Notes: generated by a model not told the origin, from the sequence alone. Shown: positions 8,049 through 16,004, numbered from the stretch's first letter. The stretch: DNA of 20,603 bases from DTU018 sp029550685 (GCA_035412805.1 DAONVO010000034.1:1-20603); one strand, 5' to 3'. A program made the numbers and translations.

Positions 8049-8426
8049 TTACTTTCCCTCCTTCAATTCTGCAGAATACCGCAGAACCTCCTGATAATAC
8101 TGATTAGCAGCCGTCCCAGGAGTAATAATATCCTTCCTGGTTTTAGTAAAATCTGAGATAGGTACACAGAGCTTCTGTATGGCCGGGCAGGCTTGCAGGT
8201 GCTTCTTTAAGTGCTCCGGGCATCCGCCCTTAAACACCATAAACTGCTGCAGGCCCCCGCCGGTTACATTCGGCCCGCAATAAATAAGTCGCTGCTTGGA
8301 GGCACCGGCTTTTTTCTTGGGCGGTATTTGTTTGATTGGTTCAGGGTCTTCGGGAGGCTTCTTGTCCTCCATCGGTTCATAATTATCAGGTATCTTCTTT
8401 TCTTTATCCTTATTCTTGGTACTCAT
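8049..8426 (-). CDS. Conserved phage protein of unknown function upstream of sheath
   Basis: This protein of about 125 residues has a low-complexity, highly charged, proline-rich N-terminus (K/D/E/P over roughly residues 1-45). A compact conserved-looking domain follows: 'RLIYCGPNVTGGGLQQFMVF', 'GGCPEHLKKHLQACPAIQKLCVPISDF' and 'GTAANQYYQEVLRY'. I recall proteins with this 'CGPN...HL..CP.I..L.VP' pattern next to sheath genes in Firmicute myoviruses, but no function. Four cysteines and two histidines could bind metal, though this is speculative. I place the start at the second ATG (8426), with AGGAGG six bases upstream; the first ATG abuts the ribosome binding site. Its stop touches the sheath TTG start. 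Confidence 0.75.
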   Translation of the reverse strand: MSTKNKDKEKKIPDNYEPMEDKKPPEDPEPIKQIPPKKKAGASKQRLIYCGPNVTGGGLQQFMVFKGGCPEHLKKHLQACPAIQKLCVPISDFTKTRKDIITPGTAANQYYQEVLRYSAELKEGK

Positions 8427-8910
8427 ATACATCCTCCTCCACCTGTTCGATCGGCAGAGCTACGGTCCAAATAGTAATAATTTCGCCTATCCATATCGGG
8501 TACGGCTGCTCCTCGAACAGTTTCCACTTCAACGGCAGCTCCATTCTGAACTTTTTCCCCAGGGTCCGGTTGATCAATAAACACTGTCTGATGCGCAGAA
8601 TAACGTTAACTGCATCTTTCCATCCATCAATATCTTCAGAATAAGTCCCAACCAGTATTTTGATATTCACCTGGGATTCATCCGCGTTATCTTCACCTTC
8701 AATCAGGCGCGGCATTACATAAGGGACATCTGGCACATCAGTGGATTCCTTGGGAGGCAGCCAACCCTCGACCACCTGTGGAGCTTTTGCCTGGCCTCTG
8801 TTTGTCTCTAACTTATAGTCAGCAACTACACATTCCAGGAACAGTTTTAACTCTTCCAGCAGCAGCAACGGAGTCAGCCTAATCACCTCCCAGCAATCGC
8901 AGAATCTCAT
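8410..8910 (-). CDS. Probable tail completion / neck protein of contractile phage
   Basis: This protein of about 155-166 residues lies between minor tail protein Z and the conserved gene before the sheath, where a tail terminator or neck protein is expected. It opens with an amphipathic helix ('RLTPLLLLEELKLFLECVV') and has a middle 'VPYVMPRLIEGEDNADESQVNIKILVGTYSEDIDGWKDAVNVILRI' that resembles tail-completion proteins, which act on clock-like rings. The start is uncertain. The ATG at 8910 has no good ribosome binding site, while GGGAGGTGATTAGG lies over codons 8-11. Translation may therefore start near 8886-8874 (GTG, ATT or CTG), making the first 8-11 residues non-coding. It overlaps Z by about 32 bases if the ATG is used. 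Confidence 0.75.
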   Translation of the reverse strand: MRFCDCWEVIRLTPLLLLEELKLFLECVVADYKLETNRGQAKAPQVVEGWLPPKESTDVPDVPYVMPRLIEGEDNADESQVNIKILVGTYSEDIDGWKDAVNVILRIRQCLLINRTLGKKFRMELPLKWKLFEEQPYPIWIGEIITIWTVALPIEQVEEDVYEYQE

Positions 8911-9436
8911 GATCCAACCGCTTTTCTAAGCGAATAACTGCTTGCTCTTCAATGTGTTGTCTCACCCCAGGTTCATCCAACATAACAGGAGTTGGCGGGC
9001 CAAATAATTCCCTGATAGGTAAACGTTCTTTACCGACCCGTTCAAAAACTCCTGTATGACCGGATTTCATAGTAGACACAAATGCTCCCGGTATTGGCTT
9101 GCCGCCACTGCGTTTAACAGATGCAGTCAGTACTACAGGAGGCCTTTTGAGAGGTTTAGATGGACGCACCTTAAATTGAATCAGTGGTATAGCACTGCCC
9201 AATGATTTAACACGAGCCGTTAAGTTGCCCTTGGTAGCTTTAGTAATTCTTATAGTCCTCCTGACATCAGTTGCCTTAATGTCATAGGTTTCTCTTGTTT
9301 TCCGAACTGCTTCAGCTGAAATATTCTGAGCAGTACGATTAAGCGCACTGGCCAATGCTTTAGGAACTCCATCCTTAACATTGGCCAGCCAGATATCCGC
9401 TTTCTGTAGTTGTTCTACCTTAACCTCTATGCTCAT
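8879..9436 (-). CDS. Prophage minor tail protein Z (GpZ family)
   Basis: This 185-residue protein is of the prophage minor tail Z type, a head-tail joining component of lambda-like phages. The signs are 'VPKALASALNRTAQNISAEAVRKTRETYDI' near the N-terminus, a basic middle ('KATKGNLTARVKSLGSAIPLIQFKVRPSKPLKR') and the signature 'RLPIRELFGPPTPVMLDEPGV' near residues 140-160, followed by a C-terminal helix. The ATG start overlaps the stop of the gap-interrupted upstream gene (ATGA) and has GGAGG ten bases upstream. It marks the end of the lambda-like head module; everything downstream is P2-like tail. Confidence 0.9.
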   Translation of the reverse strand: MSIEVKVEQLQKADIWLANVKDGVPKALASALNRTAQNISAEAVRKTRETYDIKATDVRRTIRITKATKGNLTARVKSLGSAIPLIQFKVRPSKPLKRPPVVLTASVKRSGGKPIPGAFVSTMKSGHTGVFERVGKERLPIRELFGPPTPVMLDEPGVRQHIEEQAVIRLEKRLDHEILRLLGGD

Positions 9437-9546
9437 GTCTCATTGGCCTCCAGCGTCAATTCCAGAATACCGTTTGCTTCCGAAACATCGTTAACCAGAT
9501 ACATATTATTGTCCAATCTCAATACAGAGCCGATGGCCGGAGGTTT
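9433..9546 (-). CDS. Head-tail joining protein candidate, 3' part only
   Basis: Reading out of the N gap on the minus strand, a frame of 37 codons ends at TGA 9435-9433. It gives 'KPPAIGSVLRLDNNMYLVND' followed by 'VSEANGILELTLEANET', a beta-strand-rich end. The stop overlaps the Z start as ATGA. On the other side of the gap the stop of the cement gene is followed at once by GAGGGCGC, a ribosome binding site leading into the gap. A small gene therefore must begin a few bases inside it, near 9640. In lambda-like modules this slot holds a small head-tail attachment protein (gpFII-like). The missing half prevents a firm family call. Confidence 0.7.
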   Translation of the reverse strand, partial: KPPAIGSVLRLDNNMYLVNDVSEANGILELTLEANET

Positions 9547-9646
9547 NNNNNNNNNNNNNNNNNNNNNNNNNNNNNNNNNNNNNNNNNNNNNNNNNNNNNN
9601 NNNNNNNNNNNNNNNNNNNNNNNNNNNNNNNNNNNNNNNNNNNNNN
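9547..9646. other. Assembly gap (100 N) inside head-tail joining gene
   Basis: A third run of exactly 100 N removes the 5' half of a small gene whose ribosome binding site (9647-9655) and 3' end (9433-9546) are both visible. True gap length is unknown. Confidence 0.95.
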
Positions 9647-9654
9647 GCGCCCTC

Positions 9655-9978
9655 CTAATCGATTTTTACCCGAGCGGTAGTATCCGTAAGCGCTTTTGGC
9701 TCAGTAGCCCAACCGGCAGGGACATTATTTTGAGCGACATTAGTAAGGACACCGGTCTCAGGATCCCAATATAGTTGTTCCCCTACTGCAAAGGCAGCAT
9801 TATTGACAGCCGGTAATTCAAATACACCCACAACATGAACTGATCCAGTGGTACCAACAGAAATATCCTCGCCTGCAACACCAATCCGGTTAGTCAAGTC
9901 CACAACGTCACCATAAGCAATAGGTACCGGACCTGGATTGGTGTAATCGATCGTTTCCCCTCTCTGAATATAGGACAT
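9655..9978 (-). CDS. Capsid cement/decoration protein (DUF2190 family)
   Basis: This 107-residue, all-beta protein has the DUF2190 pattern: 'MSYIQRGETIDYTNPGPVPIAYGDVVDLTNRIGVAGEDI', then 'GTTGSVHVVGVFELP', 'FAVGEQLYWDPETGVLTN' and 'PAGWATEPKALTDTTARVKID'. Members of this family act as capsid-stabilising cement, similar in fold to lambda gpD. The start is an ATG with AAGGAGG seven bases upstream. It is separated from the capsid gene by a strong hairpin with a T-tract, so it may depend on read-through or its own promoter. The product follows the major capsid gene, a common order. Confidence 0.9.
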   Translation of the reverse strand: MSYIQRGETIDYTNPGPVPIAYGDVVDLTNRIGVAGEDISVGTTGSVHVVGVFELPAVNNAAFAVGEQLYWDPETGVLTNVAQNNVPAGWATEPKALTDTTARVKID

Positions 9979-10006
9979 CTTGATTCCTCCTTAAAAAATA
10001 AAGTTT

Positions 10007-10041
10007 GGATAAAAGAGCCCAACCTTAAATGGTTAGGCTCT
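10007..10041 (-). terminator. Intrinsic terminator after the major capsid gene
   Basis: On the minus strand an 11-bp stem with one G-U pair (AGAGCCTAACC, loop ATTTAA, GGTTGGGCTCT) at 10041-10014 is followed by TTTTAT. It starts 7 bases after the capsid stop codon and lies before the cement gene. A stem of this strength inside a late operon should cut transcription partly, so that downstream genes get less RNA than capsid. It may also protect the 3' end of capsid mRNA. Confidence 0.8.
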
Positions 10042-10048
10042 CATCGGA

Positions 10049-11992
10049 TTATTGTCCCGGATTCATGTACAACCCACGGAAGTCAAGTATGGTTACTCCG
10101 TAATCAATATAGATACGCCACTTGATGCCCAGGAAATCGAACCCGACCTGGCTTTCCAATTTAGGCATATCATCACCATTGAGATACGTAACCTCGATGG
10201 TGTCAATATCAGCCGGCGATGCAGCCAGGTACCAACCAGTAGTACTGTACTGGTCCAGCTCAGCATCGGCAACAGGTTCGAGAGTGCCAATGAACGGGTT
10301 GACAACATTCTGCTGCGTAGGAATCAAAGTGGCCGACAAGAACTGCTGGGCAACTGTTTCCTGTGTAGCTGGAACAATTAAGAATCTCGGCCCAATATTA
10401 AGAATTTCGTTGCCCCGCATGTTGCGTTGCCGTCTCATAGCGGTCCGGCCTGCACCCACGGATTGTACACCTATAGCAGCATTTTGATTTTGTGCCGCCA
10501 TGTTGTTATGCGGTGCACCAGCAGTAAACAACTGAGCGCCATCGTATATTACCGGGTTGGTTCCCAGCATCCGGTATACCAGACGGTTAATTCCCCGGCC
10601 GGCAGCCCTTACATATGCTTCAGGGATTCGGACTAAGATTCCTATATCATCATTTATCAGCGCCTGACGAGTCAAACCAAAAGACCGGCCAAAGGTGGCA
10701 ATAGCCTTGTTAACTCCCTGGTCTTGCATCTGGTCAAACTTGAATTCCCCATTCTGAGTCATCGGCAGCAGGTCACCGGCTTCAGAAATCTGGTAATGAG
10801 TAGCCGCTTTGAAGTCAGGATTGCTGCCCCGACTGGTCCATCTCTGGTAAGTTGTCTGAGCAGTCCGATAGGCAGTGGCCATGCTCTTATTTACCGCACC
10901 ATTTAATATAGCGGCAAACTGACTATCCGGAGTTAAAGCCTCGCGGAATAAGGTGTCATCATCCAGGCGATGAGCATTGGGCCGACCTGCCAGAATAAGA
11001 CATTCCACCGCCAGGTCGCGCAGTCTCATGCCCCGCAGATCACGGGCCCCGTCAGCAGGCTTTTCAATGGTTTTGCCAGCTCTGAGCAGGATCGAGTCGG
11101 AAGCCGCTTCCCTAAATTTGTCGGCCTCATCCCTTTGCACCCTGACATCAGGCATGCCGGCAGCAGAAGGTTTCATTCTTTCCTTCACCTGTTCCAGAAT
11201 CGCAGCGCGCACCTGGTCTTCACTCTGCCCGCCATCAATGTAGGGCTGAGGATCCACCTCAAAATCCCGGCAAAGAGCCGTGATATTGCTGACGCGTTGG
11301 CGTTCAGCCTTAAGTGCCTCTTCGCGAATAGCCGCTTCATCGACGGCCGGAGTATTAATTTCTTGATTTTGTCTCTGTTCTTCGCCCACAGCTTGTTCCT
11401 CCCTCTTAGCATTTATTTCAGCACGGCCGTCGGCCGGAGCTGCCTCATCAATACTTCTGCCTACACCAACCGTAGGGTCCGCAGGCGTCGGTTCCAGGCT
11501 GATTTCTAAAGGCTCCCAGCGGAGCGCGATATCTGCCGGACCGGTAAACCTGCCATTAGATGATTGTTTACCCGGGGCCACTTCTTCCCAGCTTGACACA
11601 GAATACCCTACAGAGACCCCTTTCAACATCCCTTTTTGTACCTTTTGAAATACCCGGTCGCTGTCCGGATCATCATCAAAAGTTACCCTGGCCCGGCACT
11701 TCTTTTCCTCTGTATCCAGCCAGGCTTCTTCAATTCTGGCGATAGGCATTTTCCCCATCTTTACGTCTCGCCCATGATTAAAAAGGACAGTTCCTACCTC
11801 CAATAACCTAGCTAGGTCTACTGCCCCTTCATCGTGGGATAGAATCTCTGCTCCCCACCAGCGTTCCACCGGTGCCTCAGAAGAAAAAGATAGCTCCACT
11901 GTCCGGGAGCTTTCTTCAACGGCCCTTATCTGAGCCGGGAATACTCTCTGAAACACTTCCCCTGCCTGGGGCTTATTGCGTTGCGACAACAC
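10049..11992 (-). CDS. Prohead protease-major capsid protein fusion
   Basis: One polypeptide of about 647 residues combines two usually separate functions. Residues 1-180 or so resemble the HK97/U35 (S78) prohead protease: beta-rich start, 'LEVGTVLFNHGRDVKMGKM' with candidate catalytic His near 75, and 'MLKGVSVGYSV' with candidate Ser near 129. Residues 190-310 or so are a charged E/A/R/Q-rich helical linker, scaffold-like. Residues 320-649 are an HK97-fold coat ('TTYQRWTSRGSNPDFKAATH', 'GRSFGLTRQALINDDIG', 'RFLIVPATQETVAQQFL'). Self-cleavage between linker and coat is expected. GTG 11992 is preferred as start, with GGAGG five bases upstream; the GTG at 11998 overlaps that site. The portal end overlaps by about 20 bases. 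Confidence 0.92.
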   Translation of the reverse strand: MLSQRNKPQAGEVFQRVFPAQIRAVEESSRTVELSFSSEAPVERWWGAEILSHDEGAVDLARLLEVGTVLFNHGRDVKMGKMPIARIEEAWLDTEEKKCRARVTFDDDPDSDRVFQKVQKGMLKGVSVGYSVSSWEEVAPGKQSSNGRFTGPADIALRWEPLEISLEPTPADPTVGVGRSIDEAAPADGRAEINAKREEQAVGEEQRQNQEINTPAVDEAAIREEALKAERQRVSNITALCRDFEVDPQPYIDGGQSEDQVRAAILEQVKERMKPSAAGMPDVRVQRDEADKFREAASDSILLRAGKTIEKPADGARDLRGMRLRDLAVECLILAGRPNAHRLDDDTLFREALTPDSQFAAILNGAVNKSMATAYRTAQTTYQRWTSRGSNPDFKAATHYQISEAGDLLPMTQNGEFKFDQMQDQGVNKAIATFGRSFGLTRQALINDDIGILVRIPEAYVRAAGRGINRLVYRMLGTNPVIYDGAQLFTAGAPHNNMAAQNQNAAIGVQSVGAGRTAMRRQRNMRGNEILNIGPRFLIVPATQETVAQQFLSATLIPTQQNVVNPFIGTLEPVADAELDQYSTTGWYLAASPADIDTIEVTYLNGDDMPKLESQVGFDFLGIKWRIYIDYGVTILDFRGLYMNPGQ

Positions 11993-13445
11993 TATCACCT
12001 CCTGGTTTATTAAGGCCCAGTTCTTGCATCAACGTAATTTCGCGGGCCCTTTGCTTGAGAACATCCCGCCAGTCCTCACCACGTTCGGCGCATATCCTGG
12101 CCAATGTATCCTGCCCCGTCTCCAGGGCTTTGGCATTGGCATTAACCTCTTTTTGCGGATCTATCCAACTCCATCCTGGAGGAATCCACACATGCTTCAG
12201 ATACCGGTTCTTGTCTTTCCAAAACCCCGGCAGGATTAATGCCCCTGAAAGCACAGCTGCTTTAATAAACTCGATATAAACCTCCTTGCAGAAGTGTTCT
12301 ATAAGGAACTGCTGCCATATGCTGTATGTCCGCTGGTCTTCAAGTAATCCCTGCCTGGCGCTGGAATAGTTCACCTGGGACATATCCCGGGACACAGCCT
12401 CATAAGACAATCCCTGGCCGGATCCAGCCAGGCGCTGCTGGGTGGTAATAAACTCCTTCGCGCTGCTGGCCTGACCCGATGGAGTAACCGCGGCAATATC
12501 TTCGCCGGGCAGTAATTCCTGAATCATTCCCGGGGATATAGTTCGCTGCTGGTATCCGCTTTGATAGTCAACGCTCCCTAATCCCCGGCCAATGCCGCCA
12601 GGCGATTGCTTTTTAATAAACACGGCCAAGCAGGCCAGAATCCTTTCTTTAACCGATACCGCCTCAACAAATTCGTTAATATCTCTTACCCTGGGCAAGG
12701 TTTTAGCCAGAGATGATAATTCCCGCAGTTGTGATGGACGCTGTTTACGCCATAAGAAAATTACCCGCTCAGCTTCTATCCTTTCTGACTCACCAGCCCA
12801 GAATCCATCGGGGGTAAACTTCTTGAAATAGTACGCTACCGGTTTGTTGTACTTATCCAATTCAATTCCGCCGTAGATACGCTTTTGGTCAGCTGAACCA
12901 CGGTAATAAATAGAAGTATCTAGTTCATCAACTTCCCGGGCCTGCAGCTTAAACGGAACCGGATCGGAGTCGGTATAAACCTTCACATAGATAATGCCCC
13001 CATCCACACACAAGCGCCGCATGGCCATGGCCTGCATTTCCTGGAAAGACTGGTGTCCCGTTACATCACAATTTATAGGCCGGCACCATTCATTCCAGAG
13101 GTCTTCTATTTGTTCGTTTAATTCTTCATCCTCGTTACCATCGGGTTTTTTGACTTTAGCCTGAAGCTTGATTCCGGTACCAACCACATTTCGTTCTAAA
13201 GGACCAATAATAGCTTCTGCAATGTCACTGTTGCGTTCCAGATCACGAGCCCGTGCCCGGATGATATCCCTTTGCGGACTATCTGTCTGCTCAGCTGAAG
13301 CATTCACCGGTGTCCATCCACTGTTCAAGCGGTCAATATTACCAGAGTCATAAAAATTCCTCAGAGCTTGACGCCAGGCATAACGACGGTAGGCCCAAGC
13401 TGGACTTACTGCTTCTATAACTTTGTCCATCAAATTCAAGGGCAT
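11973..13445 (-). CDS. Portal protein (lambda gpB family)
   Basis: This protein of about 490 residues forms the dodecameric ring at the head vertex through which DNA is packaged. Family features are the N-terminal 'AYRRYAWRQALRNFYDSGNIDRLNSGW' and 'RDIIRARARDLERNSDIAEAIIGPLERNVVGTGIKLQ', the central 'MQAMAMRRLCVDGGIIYVKVYTD', and 'RQGLLEDQRTYSIWQQFLIEHFCKEVY' plus 'WIPPGWSWIDPQKEVNANAKALETG' near the end. TGATG couples it to gpW. The best ribosome binding site (GGAGGTGAT) would suit a TTG at 13436 (eight-base spacing) better than the ATG at 13445 (two bases), so the first three residues are doubtful. It is full length. Confidence 0.95.
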   Translation of the reverse strand: MPLNLMDKVIEAVSPAWAYRRYAWRQALRNFYDSGNIDRLNSGWTPVNASAEQTDSPQRDIIRARARDLERNSDIAEAIIGPLERNVVGTGIKLQAKVKKPDGNEDEELNEQIEDLWNEWCRPINCDVTGHQSFQEMQAMAMRRLCVDGGIIYVKVYTDSDPVPFKLQAREVDELDTSIYYRGSADQKRIYGGIELDKYNKPVAYYFKKFTPDGFWAGESERIEAERVIFLWRKQRPSQLRELSSLAKTLPRVRDINEFVEAVSVKERILACLAVFIKKQSPGGIGRGLGSVDYQSGYQQRTISPGMIQELLPGEDIAAVTPSGQASSAKEFITTQQRLAGSGQGLSYEAVSRDMSQVNYSSARQGLLEDQRTYSIWQQFLIEHFCKEVYIEFIKAAVLSGALILPGFWKDKNRYLKHVWIPPGWSWIDPQKEVNANAKALETGQDTLARICAERGEDWRDVLKQRAREITLMQELGLNKPGGDSVVATQ

Positions 13446-13645
13446 CACCTCCGATCAAACACAGCTACGGTTGTAGAGAACCCTTTTTCGTGGGCCAGGG
13501 CCGCTTCCAGCCGTCTTCTTTCCTCAAACAGCACCTGCAAATCGGCTCTGCGAATACGCCTGGAGCCTATGGTATACTCCTGAGCTCCTTGCAGGATAGC
13601 GCTTATTGCTGCATTAACCTGGTCGAGCTGTTCTTGTGTGGTCAT
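13445..13645 (-). CDS. gpW-like head-tail connector protein
   Basis: This protein of about 66 residues sits between large terminase and portal, the slot of lambda gpW, which joins head and tail. The sequence has the family shape: N-terminal helix 'TQEQLDQVNAAISAILQGAQ', a short hairpin 'EYTIGSRRIRRADLQVLFEE' and a second helix 'RRRLEAALAHEKG'. The 'YTIG.R...RADL..L' core is shared with phage gpW/DUF6148-type proteins. I choose the ATG at 13645, which overlaps the terminase stop as ATGA and has GGTGG five bases upstream. An upstream GTG three codons earlier overlaps the ribosome binding site. The stop is coupled to portal. Confidence 0.85.
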   Translation of the reverse strand: MTTQEQLDQVNAAISAILQGAQEYTIGSRRIRRADLQVLFEERRRLEAALAHEKGFSTTVAVFDRR

Positions 13646-15513
13646 CTTATCCACCCGCCTTTATTTGGCAGCCATGAATCTCCTGTTTTCAGGAAATCAT
13701 TCTGCTCTACTGGTTTAGGTTGTGGTTGTGGTGTGCCGGCCTGATTTACATTTAGGTATCTTACGTGTAAGAGGTCAGCTGCCAGTGCTGCATATACTTC
13801 AGCGTCCAGGTAATGATTAGCAATATGGGAGCTTTTTGGCCGCCAAACCTCTACTTCCCGAGCGCCCTTTTTCTCGATAACTTTTTCTTCGGCACAGATC
13901 TGCTCTGCATAATCACGATCACATCCTTTATAAACCATCCATGAACCGGTACCATTAGGCTTTTTCATGCGGCCGGCAATCATATCCTTGTACTGAGCAC
14001 CGTCTACCAGGTAAAGCCTGAGACCATGAGCTTTGCTGTCAACCTTATCAATGGTGCTGATCCGGTATCGAGATGTTAAAGGATTGGATGAGCCTTTGAC
14101 CGGCACTGCCCATTCCTGATTGTATGCCACAAATTCATAGACCTCATCAGTGCGATCACCGGAGTCAATCGCGCATAGATTCACTTGATAGACCCTCCCC
14201 TGCTGGCCCTGCCAGGGAAGGTTCATGATTCTTTCAACATCATCCCAGGTATCTGCTACACCATGAGCGATGTTCCAGCTGGTCATGGATACTCCCCAGG
14301 CTCTTATGGTCCAATAGAAACAATTCTTCTGGACATCAACACCACCGGTAACTAAAATAGCCCCATCCGGGACTATGCCTTCTTCATATTCACTTTGTCT
14401 TTCTAAGACTATATCGGAATTCATTTTTACCTCTGTCTGCTCCCAGGGCTCCGCCAGCCATGAATTGACGAAGTTCATCAGAAGCTCCGGGGAATCTTTA
14501 GACTTTACAAACTCAGCAGCTACATCGCCAAAACGGACCCAGGGGCTGTAAATAGCATTTATGTGAAATGCTGTAACCCTGGTGTGAGGGCCCTTCTCCG
14601 ACACCCACTGTCCAGCTTTCAGCATTCCTGGTTTGTGTCCATCAGAGATTATTCCCTGGCATTGTTCACACTCATAGTAGGCAGTGTAACGAACTTCCTC
14701 AGGTTTCTTGGCTGTCTTCGGCCATTTTATCTGCTTGAATTTAAAGGTTTGACTATAGCCGCAGTGGGGACATGGAACATAATACCGCCGCTGGTCATCA
14801 GCATTCTCCCATTCCTGCCAGATAGGTCCTGATTTCCTGGTGGGGGTAGAGGTCTGAAATATCTTTTTGTTAAATGCAAAGGTCTTGGTTCTTTCCCTGG
14901 CCAGGCTGCGCGGGTCAGCTTCCTTACCGGAATAGACCGGGAACTTGTCCACCTCATCCATCAACAGGTACCTTATAGGTCGCGACGACAAGGAAGCCGG
15001 TGAGTTGGCTCCGGAAAGAATTATATACATTCCATCAAATTGCAGCTCTAATACTTTGCTGTCATAATCCTGGTATTTTTCCCTTAATACCGGGCACAGG
15101 TTTATCATCGGCTGCACCCGGTTTTTACTGGTAAACTCCGCGAGTGTTAAAGTTGGATACACTACCAAGGTTGGGCTTGGATCCTGAGCAATAATGTAGC
15201 CCATGATATTATTCATTGTCTCGGTGCCGCCAACCTGAGTCGATTTAACAAATACTATTTCCTCAATATCAGGATCCAGAAAGGCATCCATTACCCCTTG
15301 CAGATAAGGAGTGCGCATAGTCCTCCAGGGACCAGGCTCAGCTGATGTCTTGGCATCAAGAACGCGGTATTTATCTGCCCACTCTGAAACAGTCAGATTC
15401 TCGGGAGGCTTAAATATTTTCAGAGCCCTGGAAAGCCAATCAGGTAGCTGCTGAGGCTTTTTTCTTTTTCGGCGGCTCGTAGATACCGTCGATGCTGATT
15501 TGTTCGAGGGCAT
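13642..15513 (-). CDS. Terminase large subunit (GpA family)
   Basis: This 623-residue packaging motor translocates DNA by ATP hydrolysis and cuts it. The ATPase domain has the atypical Walker A of the GpA family ('VKSTQVGGTETMNN', residues 89-102) and Walker B 'YLLMDEVDKF' (182-191). A zinc-ribbon-like 'CPHCGY...CEQC' insert (about residues 246-285) follows. The nuclease domain carries 'TGGVDVQKNCFYW' near 395 and 'AIDSGDRTDEVYEF' near 455, supplying metal-binding Asp residues. The ATG at 15513 has AGGAG nine bases upstream, supporting the 74-base overlap with TerS. GpA terminases generally belong to cos-cutting phages, which fits the GC-rich block upstream of TerS. Confidence 0.96.
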   Translation of the reverse strand: MPSNKSASTVSTSRRKRKKPQQLPDWLSRALKIFKPPENLTVSEWADKYRVLDAKTSAEPGPWRTMRTPYLQGVMDAFLDPDIEEIVFVKSTQVGGTETMNNIMGYIIAQDPSPTLVVYPTLTLAEFTSKNRVQPMINLCPVLREKYQDYDSKVLELQFDGMYIILSGANSPASLSSRPIRYLLMDEVDKFPVYSGKEADPRSLARERTKTFAFNKKIFQTSTPTRKSGPIWQEWENADDQRRYYVPCPHCGYSQTFKFKQIKWPKTAKKPEEVRYTAYYECEQCQGIISDGHKPGMLKAGQWVSEKGPHTRVTAFHINAIYSPWVRFGDVAAEFVKSKDSPELLMNFVNSWLAEPWEQTEVKMNSDIVLERQSEYEEGIVPDGAILVTGGVDVQKNCFYWTIRAWGVSMTSWNIAHGVADTWDDVERIMNLPWQGQQGRVYQVNLCAIDSGDRTDEVYEFVAYNQEWAVPVKGSSNPLTSRYRISTIDKVDSKAHGLRLYLVDGAQYKDMIAGRMKKPNGTGSWMVYKGCDRDYAEQICAEEKVIEKKGAREVEVWRPKSSHIANHYLDAEVYAALAADLLHVRYLNVNQAGTPQPQPKPVEQNDFLKTGDSWLPNKGGWIR

Positions 15514-15937
15514 CTAAAGTCAGCTCCTGTACCATTTTTTCAATCCTTCGGGCGATCATCGGTTCAACGTACGGAGAGACTTCTACAGCAATTCTCCTGC
15601 TGTACCCCAGCATGGAGCGTTTCAGAACAACAAAAAACCGCTGCAGTTCAGCGGTAATCTCATCTTTGCTTATGTACTCTCCTTTGATGATGGCGTTTTT
15701 GAATTCAGCTTCTTCAGCTTTCAGCTTTTTCAGCTCTGCCTCCCATTTCAATTTTTTAGCTTCGTCACTTCCCTCTGACATATATTTATCTCTATAATAG
15801 TTCCTTACACAGACTGGTATGTTGTACTTCCCGTCATCCTCTCGTTTAAACACTATTCCTTCATTGGCAATCTGATTAACCCGACGTTCTGAAATGCCCA
15901 ATATTTCGGCTAATGTCTTAGTTGTACCAATCACCAA
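15440..15937 (-). CDS. Terminase small subunit (Nu1-like, HTH)
   Basis: This 165-residue protein recognises the packaging site and delivers DNA to the large subunit. The N-terminal 'TLAEILGISERRVNQIANEGIVFKREDDGKYNI' (residues 8-40) is a winged-helix/HTH of the MerR/Nu1 type. The middle is a charged coiled coil ('AKKLKWEAELKKLKAEEAEFKNAIIKGEYI'), and the C-terminal part is helical with a lysine-rich end ('PPKKKKASAAT') probably contacting TerL. The start is TTG 15937 or the adjacent GTG 15934; GGGGG lies 4 or 7 bases upstream respectively, which slightly favours GTG. It is the first gene of the packaging operon, after a 295-base gap. Confidence 0.9.
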   Translation of the reverse strand: MVIGTTKTLAEILGISERRVNQIANEGIVFKREDDGKYNIPVCVRNYYRDKYMSEGSDEAKKLKWEAELKKLKAEEAEFKNAIIKGEYISKDEITAELQRFFVVLKRSMLGYSRRIAVEVSPYVEPMIARRIEKMVQELTLDALEQISIDGIYEPPKKKKASAAT

Positions 15938-16004
15938 TATACCCCCATACCCTAACCCTAATTAGCAGGAAGCAAAGGAAATTTTCTGCAAACTGGGTCA
16001 TTCG

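Noticed and set aside
10052..11509. Several plus-strand open frames opposite the capsid gene (for example 10122-10487 and 10970-11509)
   Set aside because: They are antisense shadows of a well-supported coat gene, without ribosome binding sites or recognisable protein families.
15943..15964. CCCTAACCCTAA, resembling a telomere repeat (TTAGGG) near the TerS start
   Set aside because: Only two units and part of the leader containing the TerS ribosome binding site; chance is the simplest explanation.
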